This document shows positions 8,963-19,192 of a DNA stretch of 64,000 nt, in pieces. This stretch comes from an uncultured Pseudomonadota bacterium (GTDB taxonomy: Bacteria; Myxococcota_A; UBA796; SXON01), in NCBI GenBank assembly GCA_903885375.1, contig CAISIK010000027.1, forward strand, positions 1 through 64,000. Reading direction: 5' to 3'. Below the pieces are notes generated by a model that saw nothing but the letters and a program-made list of their open reading frames with translations, made no database searches and was not told the DNA's origin. The position numbers were made by a program, and so were the translations under genes. Numbering within the stretch: position 1 is the first letter of the stretch; every line of letters starts with the position of its first letter.

Positions 8963-9731
8963 ACTCCTCGGGAGGGCCGCCCCGGCCCTGCTCCTCCTCG
9001 CCGTGCTGGGGGCCTGTTCCGCTCCCGCCGAGGCGCCCCCTGCGGCCGTGCCCGCCGTGGCCTCGGCGCCCACGCCCGCCGCTCTGCCGCGCGAGGCGGC
9101 CCCCGCGGAGCCTTCGCCGCCGCCCGCCGCCCCCGCCGGCTTCCACGTGGAGCGCCGCGCGCTCACCGCGCCCGAGAAGGCCGCCATGGTGGGCGTGTCG
9201 TGGCACGAGGGCTGCCCGCTCGGGCTCGACGCGCTGGTTCGGCTGGAGCTCCGGCATCGCACCCCGACCGGACCCGACGCCACAGGCGTGCTCGTGGTAG
9301 CCGCCACGGCCGCGCCCGTCGTCGAACGCGCCTTCGCCCGGATGTACGCCGCGGGCTTCCCCATCGTGCGCATGGAGCCCATCGAGGCGTTCGGCGGCGA
9401 CGACGAGGCCAGCATGGCCGTCAACAACACCTCGGCCTTCAACTGCCGGGCGCGGTACGGCGGCAAGGACTTCTCGCGCCATGCCTGGGGCGAGGCGATC
9501 GACGTGAACCCCCTCTGGAACCCGCTGGTGAAGGCCGATGCCGCCGCTCCGGGCGGGGTGCGCGTGGCGCCGGAGAGCGGGCGGCCGTGGAGCGACCGCA
9601 CCCGGGTGGAGCCCGGCAGCTTGCAGGCGGGGAGCGAGGCCGTTCGCGCCTTCACCGACGAAGGCTGGGGCTGGGGCGGCACTTGGCGGTCCCTCAAGGA
9701 CTGGCAACACTTCAGCGCCGACGGCCGTTAG
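8952..9731 (+). CDS. Peptidase M15-like (D-Ala-D-Ala carboxypeptidase-like) lipoprotein
   Basis: GKDFSRHAWGEAIDVNPLWNP...DWQHFS; LLLLAVLGACS lipobox. Start uncertain (no ATG/GTG upstream in frame; track start is 9003). Confidence 0.7.
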   Translation: MAPELLGRAAPALLLLAVLGACSAPAEAPPAAVPAVASAPTPAALPREAAPAEPSPPPAAPAGFHVERRALTAPEKAAMVGVSWHEGCPLGLDALVRLELRHRTPTGPDATGVLVVAATAAPVVERAFARMYAAGFPIVRMEPIEAFGGDDEASMAVNNTSAFNCRARYGGKDFSRHAWGEAIDVNPLWNPLVKADAAAPGGVRVAPESGRPWSDRTRVEPGSLQAGSEAVRAFTDEGWGWGGTWRSLKDWQHFSADGR

Positions 9732-9832
9732 CGGGGTGGGACCTCTGCGCCCCACTGGGGTGCACACGCCCCATCCCCCCGGCGACCCAGCCCCGGCCTT
9801 GTCGCGCAACTGTGCGCCTTCCACCATCGATC

Positions 9833-11440
9833 ATGGCTGGCATGCTTCCTGCGAGGGTGGCGGCCATGCTGCTCCTGCTCGCCTTCTCCTGCGCCCCCGA
9901 GTCCTCCGAGAGCCCCGCCAACGCCTTCCTCGCCGCCGAGGCGCAGACCGGCGTGCCGCACGAGCTGCTGCTCGCCCTTGCGGCCGCGGAGACGGGCGTG
10001 CAGCGCGTGGAGGGCGTGGAGGAGTTCCCCGGCCAGTCCGCCGGCTGGGGCGTGATGGGGCTCCGGGACGACGTCATCGAGAAGGCCGCGAAGCTGGCCG
10101 GCGTGGACGTGGAGGTCGTGCGCCGCAACGACGACGCCAACGTGCTGGCCGCCGCCAGCCTGCTCGCCGGCTACGCCGAGCTCGGCGGCATCGACACCAA
10201 CGATCTGAGCGGCTGGGCCCCGGTCGTGGCGCAGTACTCCGGCATCCGCGACGAGGAGGGGCGTCGCGAGTATGTGTGGTACGAGGTCTACGAGCAGCTC
10301 GGCAAGGGCGTGGAGGTGGAGGGCTACCGCTCCGAGCCCCGCATCGACCTCCCGGCCTACCCGCCGCCCACCCGCACCGCCTCGCGCACCGGCGACGGCT
10401 CCACCGTGTGGACCCCCTCGCCCAACTACAACAGTCGCAGCGGCGCCGGCGTGGACTACGTGATCATCCACGCCTGCGAGGGCAGCTACTCCGGGTGCTG
10501 GAGCTGGCTCACCGACAGCAGCTCCAGCGTGAGCTCCCACTACGTCGTGAACACCGATGGCAGCGAGGTCCGCCAGCTGGTCGACGAGGACCAGCGCGCC
10601 TGGCACATCAGCGCCAGCTACGACTGCACGCTCAACGGCAACCAGGACTGCGGCACCAACGGCCAGTCGATGAACACCATTTCGGTGGGCATCGAGCACG
10701 CCGGCTACACCTCCCAGACGTCGTGGGACAAGGGGCTCCTCGCGCGGAGCGCGGCGATCGCCTGCGGCGTGACCCAGCGCCACGGCGTGCCCATCGACAG
10801 CTACCACATCGTGGGCCACGGCCAGCTCCAGCCGTGGAACCGCGCCGACCCCGGCAGCGGCTGGCCATGGACGAGCTACCTCGATCAGGTCCGCTCGGCG
10901 TGCGGCTCGTCCGGTTCATCGGGCTCGTCCGGCTCGTCGGGGTCGTCCGGTTCCTCGGGGTCGTCCGGCTCCTCGGGATCGTCGAGCTCGTCGAGCAGCC
11001 TCCCCACCTCCCGCAGCTTCGTGATCGACAGCAACAACGCCGCCAACGACACCTCCGCCTACTGGATCGAGATTTCCAGCGCCTGGTTCTCCTCGGCGCG
11101 GACGAGCGGGTACTACAACACCGGCTACTGGGCCGCGCCCACCGAGGGCGTGTCGGACCCCGCGCACTTCCGCTTCGAGACCGACGCGGAGCGCTGTTAC
11201 ACGGTGGAGGCCTGGTGGCCCGCCGCGAGCGACCGCCCCTCCGCCATCACCTGGGTGGGCTGGGACGAGAACGACCACGAAGTGGGCCGCGCCACCGTGA
11301 ACCAGCAGACCAACGGCGGCAAGTGGAACTCGCTCGGCCGGTGGACGTTCCCCGCGGGCTCCAACCAGATCATGCTCTCGCGCTGGGCCGGCACCGGCAA
11401 GTACGCCGTGGCCGACGCCGTCCGCCTCACGCCCTGCTGA
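9833..11440 (+). CDS. N-acetylmuramoyl-L-alanine amidase with Ser/Gly linker and C-terminal domain
   Basis: DYVIIHACEGSYSGC...SSHYVVNTDGSEVRQLVDEDQRAWHI...VGIEHAGY...IVGHGQLQPWNRADPG (amidase_2). Confidence 0.85.
   Translation: MAGMLPARVAAMLLLLAFSCAPESSESPANAFLAAEAQTGVPHELLLALAAAETGVQRVEGVEEFPGQSAGWGVMGLRDDVIEKAAKLAGVDVEVVRRNDDANVLAAASLLAGYAELGGIDTNDLSGWAPVVAQYSGIRDEEGRREYVWYEVYEQLGKGVEVEGYRSEPRIDLPAYPPPTRTASRTGDGSTVWTPSPNYNSRSGAGVDYVIIHACEGSYSGCWSWLTDSSSSVSSHYVVNTDGSEVRQLVDEDQRAWHISASYDCTLNGNQDCGTNGQSMNTISVGIEHAGYTSQTSWDKGLLARSAAIACGVTQRHGVPIDSYHIVGHGQLQPWNRADPGSGWPWTSYLDQVRSACGSSGSSGSSGSSGSSGSSGSSGSSGSSSSSSSLPTSRSFVIDSNNAANDTSAYWIEISSAWFSSARTSGYYNTGYWAAPTEGVSDPAHFRFETDAERCYTVEAWWPAASDRPSAITWVGWDENDHEVGRATVNQQTNGGKWNSLGRWTFPAGSNQIMLSRWAGTGKYAVADAVRLTPC
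10906..11004 (+). repeat. In-frame Ser-Ser-Gly tandem repeat linker
   Basis: Repeats of tcgtccggctcg-like units encoding SSGSSGSSG...SSSSSSS inside the amidase. Confidence 0.85.
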
Positions 11441-11454
11441 GCGGGGGTGGGGCG

Positions 11455-12552
11455 ATGCGCGAATCCCGTCCGCCGTGGGGCGAAGGGCGGCTGGCTGCGC
11501 ATCGCGGCGCCGCCGTGATCCTCCTCGTGGCGCTGGGCGCCTGCGCCACCGAGGCGCCCGCGGTCGCCCCGGCCGAGCCGCTCCCGCCCCTCTCCGGGGC
11601 GGCCTGCTTCGTGCGGGAGCACGACGGCGCCGCCACCACCTGGCGACTCGATCTCGCCACCGGCGCTACGTCCGAGCTCGGTCCCGGCTTTCCGGCGGCG
11701 CCCGACCCGCTCGGGCAGGTTGTGCTCCTCGTGGCCTCGGAAGAGACGGCGGAGGGGCACCGGGAGCGCCTGTGCACCGTGTCGCAGCCGCCCGCGGGCG
11801 GGGAGTTCGTGTGCGCGGCGCTCGCCCCGGCCGCGGAGTTCGTGCGCAACCCGGCGTGGAGCCCCGACGGGAGCTTCGTGGTGTTCGAGTCGAGCGCCGC
11901 GAGCTTCCGCGACCTCTGGCGGGCCCCGCGCGGCGACGGCGAGCCGACACGGCTCACCGACGCGCCGCACGGCAGCTTCGACCCGGCCGTGTCGCCCGAC
12001 GGCACCACGCTCGCCTTCGTGTCGAGCCGCGAGGGCGACCTCGAGCTCTACACGCAGCCCATCGCGGGTGGCGAGGCGGCGCGGCGCACCCTCGCCGCCG
12101 GCGACGACCGCGCGCCGGCCTGGCGGCCCGACGGCGCCCGTCTTGCATGGCTCGCCACGCGCGGGGAGCGCGTGTCGGTGGTGACTGCGCTCCCCGATGG
12201 CAGCGATGTGGCCGAGCTCTCGCCCGAGACCGACGGCGCGATCGCCTTCTCGTGGTCGCCCGACGGCCGGCGGCTCGCGGTGCTCCGCTCGGCGGCGACC
12301 GGCGCGGAGCTCGTGGTAGTCGACGCCGTCCGCGGCTTGCGCCTCGCAGGCGCGCCCGCGGTGGCCGCCAACGCCCCTCCGGCTTGGATGCCCGGGGGCG
12401 ACGCCGTGCTGTTCGCCGCGCCCGTCGAGGGTGCGTCACGCATCGCTGCGCTCCGCACCGAAGGCGGCGCGGTGCAAGTGCTCACCTCGGGACCGGGGGC
12501 GGACTGGCTGCCGCGGGCCGCGTTCGTGCGGGGCGCCGGCGCGCCACTGTGA
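11455..12552 (+). CDS. TolB-like beta-propeller (WD40/PD40) lipoprotein
   Basis: Repeated WSPDGSFVVFESSA, VSPDGTTLAFVSSREGDLELY, WRPDGARLAWLA, WSPDGRRLAVL; LVALGACA lipobox. Confidence 0.8.
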   Translation: MRESRPPWGEGRLAAHRGAAVILLVALGACATEAPAVAPAEPLPPLSGAACFVREHDGAATTWRLDLATGATSELGPGFPAAPDPLGQVVLLVASEETAEGHRERLCTVSQPPAGGEFVCAALAPAAEFVRNPAWSPDGSFVVFESSAASFRDLWRAPRGDGEPTRLTDAPHGSFDPAVSPDGTTLAFVSSREGDLELYTQPIAGGEAARRTLAAGDDRAPAWRPDGARLAWLATRGERVSVVTALPDGSDVAELSPETDGAIAFSWSPDGRRLAVLRSAATGAELVVVDAVRGLRLAGAPAVAANAPPAWMPGGDAVLFAAPVEGASRIAALRTEGGAVQVLTSGPGADWLPRAAFVRGAGAPL

Positions 12553-12583
12553 CGGTAGCGCGGGGGGCTCCGCCGGCGCGCCC

Positions 12584-13456
12584 CTACTCGCAGGTGGAGG
12601 CGCAGGTCCACCAGCTCAGGCTCAACGCGTCAGGGGCCACGACGAGGTCCGCCGTTGTCGGTGCGTCGGCGGCCGTGCCGAGCGTACACGCGCCGCAGGG
12701 GCCCTCCACGGAGACGGGGGTCATCCCCGGGCAGGCATCGAGGTAGTACAGCGCGCCGCCCTGGGTCTGGGCCGAAGGCTGGGCCACCGGGACGTGGATG
12801 TCCTCGTTGCCGTTTTCCGTCGGCACGCTCACCTTCTGCCACACGAACGCGGTCTCGAAGCTGCCGCCGAGGGTCACCGTCGCGCCGGTCACGGGGGAGC
12901 TGGCTTCATCGAGCACGTACACGGCCACCACCCCGGCGGCGGGATCACGGGCCAGGCCGCCGAACTCCATGCGCGCGTCGAAGTGGGCGCGGTTGAACGC
13001 GCGTGCGGTCGGCAGGGTGGCCGAACTGCCGGAGCCCCGCAGGTTGGTGGGGAACCAGGTGGCGGCGTCCGTCTTGTGGGTCATCCCCACGGTCCAGGCG
13101 GCGGCCGGAAGGGGAACGCTCCAGGTGACGCCGTCACCGTTGGGGCTGCCGACTCCGGCGCTGCTGGTGAAGTTCCAGTCGGCGGTCGTGCCGGTGACGA
13201 ACGAGTAGATGGGGGTCTCGCCGTCAACCCCGGCGGCGAAGTCGAGCGTGGAAGCGGCCGTGGTCGCCCCGAGGTCGAGGTTGCCGTCGCAGGCCTCGAA
13301 CGCGGTGCCGGTGTCGGTGCCGGTGTCGGTGTCGCCGCCGGAGTCGCTGTCGTGGATGGGGCCGGTGTCCTCTGCGGTGTCGGCCGCCGATCCGGAGTCG
13401 GGAGCGTCGGTCGCGGAGCAGGCGATGGCCAGGAGGAAGAGGGCGGAGCGGTACAT
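12584..13456 (-). CDS. Hypothetical lipoprotein with acidic D/T/S/G tether
   Basis: MYRSALFLLAIACSATDAPDSGSAADTAEDTGPIHDSDSGGDTDTG. Confidence 0.65.
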   Translation of the reverse strand: MYRSALFLLAIACSATDAPDSGSAADTAEDTGPIHDSDSGGDTDTGTDTGTAFEACDGNLDLGATTAASTLDFAAGVDGETPIYSFVTGTTADWNFTSSAGVGSPNGDGVTWSVPLPAAAWTVGMTHKTDAATWFPTNLRGSGSSATLPTARAFNRAHFDARMEFGGLARDPAAGVVAVYVLDEASSPVTGATVTLGGSFETAFVWQKVSVPTENGNEDIHVPVAQPSAQTQGGALYYLDACPGMTPVSVEGPCGACTLGTAADAPTTADLVVAPDALSLSWWTCASTCE

Positions 13457-13648
13457 GCGGGAACCTCGTCGTCCGGCGTCCTACCGGCCCACCCCCGGGC
13501 CCACACCCCCACCCAACCCCCAAACGCTCCGGAGCACCGTCGGGGCGGAGGAGCGAACGACCTGTACCGAATATCTGCTATCAGACCATTTTTTGGCTGC
13601 CTGCTACGGTAGGTTCGGGGCGTCACCTTCCCGCCCCTCGGAGCGCCC

Positions 13649-14236
13649 TTGTCCCAGCCACTCTCGCTGTTCGTCCGTGAGTCCGTCCCCGCGCCCCCGC
13701 CCTCCGAGCACCGCGCCATGCGGGCGCGCCGGCCGCACGGGGTGGGTCCCGAAGCGGCGCTCCGAGCGCTGCTGCGTCGCGAGCCGGCCCTTGCGGAGCG
13801 CTGCCTGCGCCTCCTGTCTCCGCCTCCGGAGTCGGTCGAGGTCACCCTGCCCGAGCATGCGCTCCCGCTCGTGTGGCCCCTGCTCGCGGGTCGGGACCAT
13901 GAGGCGCTCGTCAGCGTGGCGCTCGACATCCGGGCGCGCAGCATCGAGGTTGCCGTGCTGAGCTCCGGATCGCCGGGGGCCACGGTGGTCGATCCCGCGC
14001 AGATCTACCGGTGGGCGCTCACGCGCTCCCGTCCGGCGGCCTCGATCCTCCTCGCCCACAACCATCCCAGCGGTGATCCGCGGCCCTCTTTCGCCGACCG
14101 CGTGGCCACCGAGCGGGTCGCGGCCGCCGGCAAGGCCCTCCACATCCCGCTCGCCGATCACTTGATCGTGGCTGATCCGGAGCGGTGGTGTTCGATGGCG
14201 GAGCTTGGGCTGCTCTCCGCGGGCGGTCGGGGGTGA
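13649..14236 (+). CDS. RadC/JAB-domain protein
   Basis: AHNHPSGDPRPSFADRVATERVAAAGKALHIPLADHLIVAD; TTG start in track. Confidence 0.85.
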   Translation: MSQPLSLFVRESVPAPPPSEHRAMRARRPHGVGPEAALRALLRREPALAERCLRLLSPPPESVEVTLPEHALPLVWPLLAGRDHEALVSVALDIRARSIEVAVLSSGSPGATVVDPAQIYRWALTRSRPAASILLAHNHPSGDPRPSFADRVATERVAAAGKALHIPLADHLIVADPERWCSMAELGLLSAGGRG

Positions 14237-14349
14237 GCGGTCGCCAGGACTCCCGTCGGCGGCCCTGGCTACGGCTAGTGCGGCGCGTCCGCTGCAGGAA
14301 GGATCGCGGACTTCGCCCCCGCGGGCCCCCCGCGCGCGCGCGAGGCCGA

Positions 14350-14820
14350 CTACTCCCGGCTGAGCGTGGCGGTGCCCACGAAGGTCACGCCCATGTTCGT
14401 GTCCTCCCAGTCGAAGTCGACGACCACCTCGCCGTCGCTGTAGGTGCCGACGCCGGGGAACTCGAGCACGTAGCCGTTGCCGATGTCGTCGGTCCACATG
14501 CTGTCGATCGCGCCATCGACCTCGCTCCCGGCCCAGTCCCCCTCCTGTGCGTAGCCGTTGGTGAAGGTGCAGGTGAGGTAGCCGACGAGGCTGCCAGCCG
14601 CGTCGATGGCCAGCTCGGCATCGCCCTCGCACTCGGTCTCGGTGCCGAAATAGGTGTTCAACCCGACGATCTCGCCGAGGTAATGGCCCTCGCTCAGGTC
14701 GGCGGGCAGGCCGCCGGTGTCGCCGCTGTCGCCCGGGTCCTTGCCGCCCGGGGCATCGTCGATGGTGGCGGTGGACTGGCAGGCGAGCAGGAAGGCGAAG
14801 GAGAACGCGGAGAGTCGCAT
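14350..14820 (-). CDS. Hypothetical lipoprotein
   Basis: MRLSAFSFAFLLACQSTATIDDAPGGKDPGDSGDTGG. Confidence 0.65.
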   Translation of the reverse strand: MRLSAFSFAFLLACQSTATIDDAPGGKDPGDSGDTGGLPADLSEGHYLGEIVGLNTYFGTETECEGDAELAIDAAGSLVGYLTCTFTNGYAQEGDWAGSEVDGAIDSMWTDDIGNGYVLEFPGVGTYSDGEVVVDFDWEDTNMGVTFVGTATLSRE

Positions 14821-14967
14821 GGATGCCTCGGGAAGGGTGCCGCGACTTACATGCCCGCGGAGGACGATTCCGATCGGCGAAACCTGGTTGGCCGCTCCCG
14901 CCCGTGCTTGCGGTGACCCCGACTCCGCGCTTGCGCATCGGGCGGGTGCGGCTACGGCGGCGCCGCC

Positions 14968-16317
14968 ATGATCCCCACCCTCCTCATCGCCGCGCCGGCT
15001 TCGGGCTCCGGCAAGACCACGGTCACCTGCGCCCTCGCCGCCGCGCTCCGCGCCCGGGGCCTCGATGTGCGGCTCTTCAAGGCCGGCCCCGACTACCTCG
15101 ACCCGACCTGGCACCAGGCGGTGTCCGGTCGGCCGTCGCGCAACCTCGACGGCTGGATGACCGGGCGCTCCGGCGTGGAGGCGGCCTTCGCCCGCGGGGC
15201 CGCGGGCGGCGACATCGCGCTCGTCGAAGGCATGATGGGCCTGTTCGATGGGCACTCCCCGACCACCCTCGAGGGCTCCGGCGCGCAGGTGGCCCAGTGG
15301 CTCGGCATTCCCACGGTGGTGGTGGTGGATGCCAGCGCGATGGCCCGAACGGCGGCCGCCGTGGTGGCGGGGCTGGCCGGCTACGAGCCCTCGGTGCCGG
15401 TGGTGGGGGTGATCTTCAACCGGGTGGGCGGCCCGGGGCATGCCGGCCTGCTCGCCGAGGCGATGAAGACGGTGCCGTCGGTGCGGTGCCTCGGTGCGCT
15501 CGCCAGCCGAAACGAGCTGGCCGTGCCGGAGCGCCACCTCGGACTCGTGTCCGCCGAGCTCGTGGCTCGGCCGGGTTGGGTGGAGGAGATGGCGGAGTGG
15601 GGGCGTTCGCTCGACCTCGATGCCCTCTTGGCGCTCGCGCGGGTGCCGACGGTGGAGGCGCCCGCCCGCCGCGTGGCGCCTGCCCGCACCCGCATCGGCC
15701 TCGCCCTCGACGCGGCCTTCCACTTCTACTACCCCGACAATCTCGACCTCCTCCGCGAGGCGGGCGCCGAGCTCGTGCCCTTCTCGCCGCTGGCCGATGC
15801 CGCCCTCCCCCCCGATCTCGGCGGGCTCTACATCGGCGGCGGCTACCCCGAGTCGCACCGGGAGGCCCTCGAAGCCAACACGGCGATGCGCGCGGCAATC
15901 CGGGCTTTCCCCGGCTGCATCTACGCCGAGTGTGGCGGGCTCATGTACCTCGGCGCGCGCCTGGCCAGCGAGGGCGGGGATGCCTCCGCGATGTGCGGGG
16001 TGCTCCCCCTCCGCACCCGGATGACGCCCCGGCTGCGCGCGCTCGGCTACCGGGAGGTCACCACCACGGTCGACACGCCGCTCGGTCCGGCGGGGATTTG
16101 CTTCCGCGGCCACGAGTTCCACTACTCCGAGCTGGAGGAGGTACCCGCGCTCTCGCCGGTGTACCGGGTGGCCGGCGCCGGGGCCCCCGAGGGCTGGCTC
16201 GGCGGGAAGGTGCTCGGCAGCTACGTGCACGCCCACTTCGGGTCGAACCCCCAGCTCGCGGCGAACCTCGTCGCGGCGTGCGCGTTGCGCGGAGGCGAGG
16301 CGCCGTCGGAGGGTTGA
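14968..16317 (+). CDS. cobB: Cobyrinate a,c-diamide synthase
   Basis: AAPASGSGKTTVTCALAAALRARGLDVRLFKAGPDYLDPTWH; AECGGLMYLG glutaminase motif. Confidence 0.9.
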   Translation: MIPTLLIAAPASGSGKTTVTCALAAALRARGLDVRLFKAGPDYLDPTWHQAVSGRPSRNLDGWMTGRSGVEAAFARGAAGGDIALVEGMMGLFDGHSPTTLEGSGAQVAQWLGIPTVVVVDASAMARTAAAVVAGLAGYEPSVPVVGVIFNRVGGPGHAGLLAEAMKTVPSVRCLGALASRNELAVPERHLGLVSAELVARPGWVEEMAEWGRSLDLDALLALARVPTVEAPARRVAPARTRIGLALDAAFHFYYPDNLDLLREAGAELVPFSPLADAALPPDLGGLYIGGGYPESHREALEANTAMRAAIRAFPGCIYAECGGLMYLGARLASEGGDASAMCGVLPLRTRMTPRLRALGYREVTTTVDTPLGPAGICFRGHEFHYSELEEVPALSPVYRVAGAGAPEGWLGGKVLGSYVHAHFGSNPQLAANLVAACALRGGEAPSEG

Positions 16318-16359
16318 GTCGGGGATGGTGCGGCGACGCGCTGTGGTTACCCTCGATCC

Positions 16360-17400
16360 ATGCCCCTGCTGCTCCTCGCGTGCGTCGGCTCCGGCCCGGC
16401 CGTCGGCGCCTCCGCGACCGAGCCGCCGGCCGATCGCGACTCCGGCGCGCCCGCGGACACCGCGGAGGACAGCGGCGCCGCCGCTATCCGCCCGCCCGGC
16501 GCCACGGTTCGCCTCGAGTTCGAAGCCGACGTCATCGGCGCCACCGTGGTGGTGACCCGACTCCACGAGGTGGACAGCTGGACCGCCTCCTTCGGTGAGG
16601 CCCTCACCAGTGCCACCGTTTCGGGCCCCACGATGGACCTTGCGCTCCCTGTCCCGGCCGTCTCGGACCTGACCACCGAGGCGGACGGGACCCAGGGCGT
16701 ACCCGGCGCGAAGTACCTGCTCACCGTGCATGACGACGGCGACGGCGACGGCGTCGTGGACGACGACGAGCCGGTTCTCGGGCACGGCACCGCCGAGCTC
16801 CTGTGGGCGGAGGCTCCCACGGGGGCGTTCGGCGGCGGATGGAACCACGTCGGCTTCGGAACGTCCTGCTATGCGCCGGGATTCGGCGTCCCGGCGCTGC
16901 CGGTGCACGTGTTTTCCACCGGCGACGATGCGATTGCCTGGACCAGCAGCGCCGCGCTCGAACGGGTCGATGCCCGGCTGGTTCTGTTCGACGAGGAAGC
17001 CGTCCGCGGGGACACGCCGGTGGGCGCGGAATTCACCATCGCCGCCTCGGGAACGCCGATCTCGCTCGAGCTGCCGCTCTTCCGTCCGGCGAGCGCCGCA
17101 GCCATCCTCGTGTACGGCGACCTCGACGCCAGTGGCAGCTGGTCGGCCGGTGACGAAACGATCGGCGGCGTGTGCGACCGCTCGGGCATGCAGGCCTTTG
17201 CGCTGTTTTCGGGCCTGCCGCTGGGGCTCGTCGAGACGTGGGCTGCGCTCGACTGGTACTGCTCCAGCGGGTACCTCCTGCCGCCGGGCTGGATCGTCGT
17301 CACCGCCCAGGATCCGCCCGAGATGCAGGGAGCGGCGGACTACTCGCCCGCGGAGGAGTACCTGACCATCGACCCGGCCTGCACACCCGACTGGATGTGA
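16360..17400 (+). CDS. Hypothetical lipoprotein, very short signal peptide
   Basis: MPLLLLACVGSG..., acidic tether RDSGAPADTAEDSG. Confidence 0.6.
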   Translation: MPLLLLACVGSGPAVGASATEPPADRDSGAPADTAEDSGAAAIRPPGATVRLEFEADVIGATVVVTRLHEVDSWTASFGEALTSATVSGPTMDLALPVPAVSDLTTEADGTQGVPGAKYLLTVHDDGDGDGVVDDDEPVLGHGTAELLWAEAPTGAFGGGWNHVGFGTSCYAPGFGVPALPVHVFSTGDDAIAWTSSAALERVDARLVLFDEEAVRGDTPVGAEFTIAASGTPISLELPLFRPASAAAILVYGDLDASGSWSAGDETIGGVCDRSGMQAFALFSGLPLGLVETWAALDWYCSSGYLLPPGWIVVTAQDPPEMQGAADYSPAEEYLTIDPACTPDWM

Positions 17401-17470
17401 GCCCGCATGTTCCGACGCCGGCGCCCCTCCTCCCTTGAGGCCTGCCCCCTCCGCGCGTTACCGGCACCCC

Positions 17471-18109
17471 ATGCTGCTCGTCAACACCGCTTCGGCCGCG
17501 TGGCTGGCCACCGTTTCCGGAATGGACGACCCCTGCTGCGCGCAGAAGGTGGTCACGGCGCTCCAGTCGGTGCCCGCCGTCACGGCGGTGGCCGCGAACT
17601 TCGAGGCCGGCCAGGCCTGCCTCCAAGCGTCGGTCCCGCTCACTTCGGGCGCGCTGGGCACGGCGTTGGCCTCCGCCGGCTACAGCCTCGTCAGCCTGGC
17701 CGAAGTGGAGGCCTGCCCCGCCGGAATGCAGCCCGCGGCCGACCCGTGGGCGGCGGCCAAGGGGCTCGATGTGGTCACGATCTCCCACGGTGCGCGGGTC
17801 GACCTCACCCCCGTGCAGGGGAAGTTCACCGTCTTCGACTTCGGCGCCCCGTGGTGCGCGCCCTGCCATACCGGCGCGGCCCTGCTCACCACGTACATGG
17901 GCAGCCACGCGGATGTGGCCGCGCGGGTCGTGTGGCTCGACGCGGGCGATGCCAAGGCCTCGTTCGCGCTGCCGGTCGTCACCCAGCACCTCGCCTTCGC
18001 CGAGGGCCTCCCCTGGTACAAGGTTGTCGGCCCGGACGGCAAGAAGCTCTACGAAGGGAGCGTGGCCAGCGCCGCGATCACGGCGATCGACCGCCGGCGG
18101 GCCCGGTGA
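17471..18109 (+). CDS. HMA/MerP-like plus thioredoxin-like protein
   Basis: VSGMDDPCCAQKVVTALQSVPAVTAVAANF; FTVFDFGAPWCAPCHTGAALL (CXXC). Confidence 0.65.
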   Translation: MLLVNTASAAWLATVSGMDDPCCAQKVVTALQSVPAVTAVAANFEAGQACLQASVPLTSGALGTALASAGYSLVSLAEVEACPAGMQPAADPWAAAKGLDVVTISHGARVDLTPVQGKFTVFDFGAPWCAPCHTGAALLTTYMGSHADVAARVVWLDAGDAKASFALPVVTQHLAFAEGLPWYKVVGPDGKKLYEGSVASAAITAIDRRRAR

Positions 18110-19155
18110 TGGCCACCGTCCGGACCCTCACGCTCCGCGCCGTCGTGGGCGCCATGCTCTACGCGATGATGGCGCCCGCCGCCCACGCCACGTGACCCGG
18201 TTGAAGCAACCCGAACCTCCAGGTTGGAGGCTCCCGCGCACAGCCGTACCTTGATGCCGGCCGGTTCCGGCTCGACACGCAGGCCATCTTCCAGGCCACC
18301 CGCATCCAGCACGTGGCCAACTGCCCCGAGGTGGACCCTCTCCTCTGCGCCACCACCGGGATTCCCGAGCACTGGCACGATCAGGCGATCACCTGGCTCC
18401 GCGTGGATGCGCTGCTCAGCGCGGGACTCGGCAAGGGGTGGGCCGTGGCTGCGGGCCTCCCGTTCGACGTTCGGGCCATCACAGTGGACTACACCCGCGA
18501 CGGTGAGCCCTACACACCGCCCTACGACGACATCCACCATAGGGACGAGGTCCTCCTCGGCCCGGTCGATGGGAGCCTCTGGCTGAAGCGGACGTGGATG
18601 GCCGGAAGTGTGGTGCTCACGCCCTCCGTGGGCAGCTCGCTCCCCATCGGGCACACCGAAGCCGACCCCTTCGCGCTCACCGAGGAGGGCAAGAAACACC
18701 AGCACATGCAGTTCGGTACGGGCACCTTCGATCCGCTCGTGAGCGTTGACGCGGTCGTTCGGGCCGGGCGGTTCGGCGCGCTGGCCACGGCGTCGTCGCG
18801 GCTCCCGATCCAGGAGGGGGCCAACGGCTACCGGGCGCCCCGCACGGTGGTGGTGAGCGTCGGGCCCACGTTCGCGGCCACCCCGAAGGTGTACACGTGG
18901 CTCCTCGCCGAAGGGGCGTACGAGGGCGAGGAGCTGTGGCACGGGGAGGCGTACGGCGGGCGGGCGTCGGTGTCGGCCTCGGCGGGCGCGCTCTACTCCG
19001 TGAACCACGACCTGTCCTTGCAGCTCACCGCGCGGGTGCCCGTCTGGGAGGCCGTGCACCACACCGACGAGGACGCATCGGTGTCCCAACCGCTCAGCGT
19101 GGCGGCGGGGGTGTCCTGGGCCTTCGGGAAGCGCGCGGTGGAAGAGGGCGAGTAG
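18109..19155 (+). CDS. Outer membrane beta-barrel/transporter-like protein interrupted by two in-frame TGA codons (candidate selenoprotein, otherwise pseudogene)
   Basis: Signal peptide MATVRTLTLRAVVGAMLYAMMAPAAHAT, then TGA (18193) P G TGA (18202) S N P N L Q..., same frame as the intact barrel ORF to 19155. Confidence 0.5.
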
Positions 19156-19192
19156 GGAAGCCGAACGCGTCGGGGTCACGTTAGGTAGAGCT

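Noticed and set aside
14900-14967. Possible cobalamin riboswitch upstream of cobB
   Set aside because: The short upstream gap shows no recognisable B12-box or adequate length.
14968-16317. cobB as part of an unusual cobalamin cluster
   Set aside because: No other cobalamin genes nearby; a lone cobB is unremarkable without genome context.
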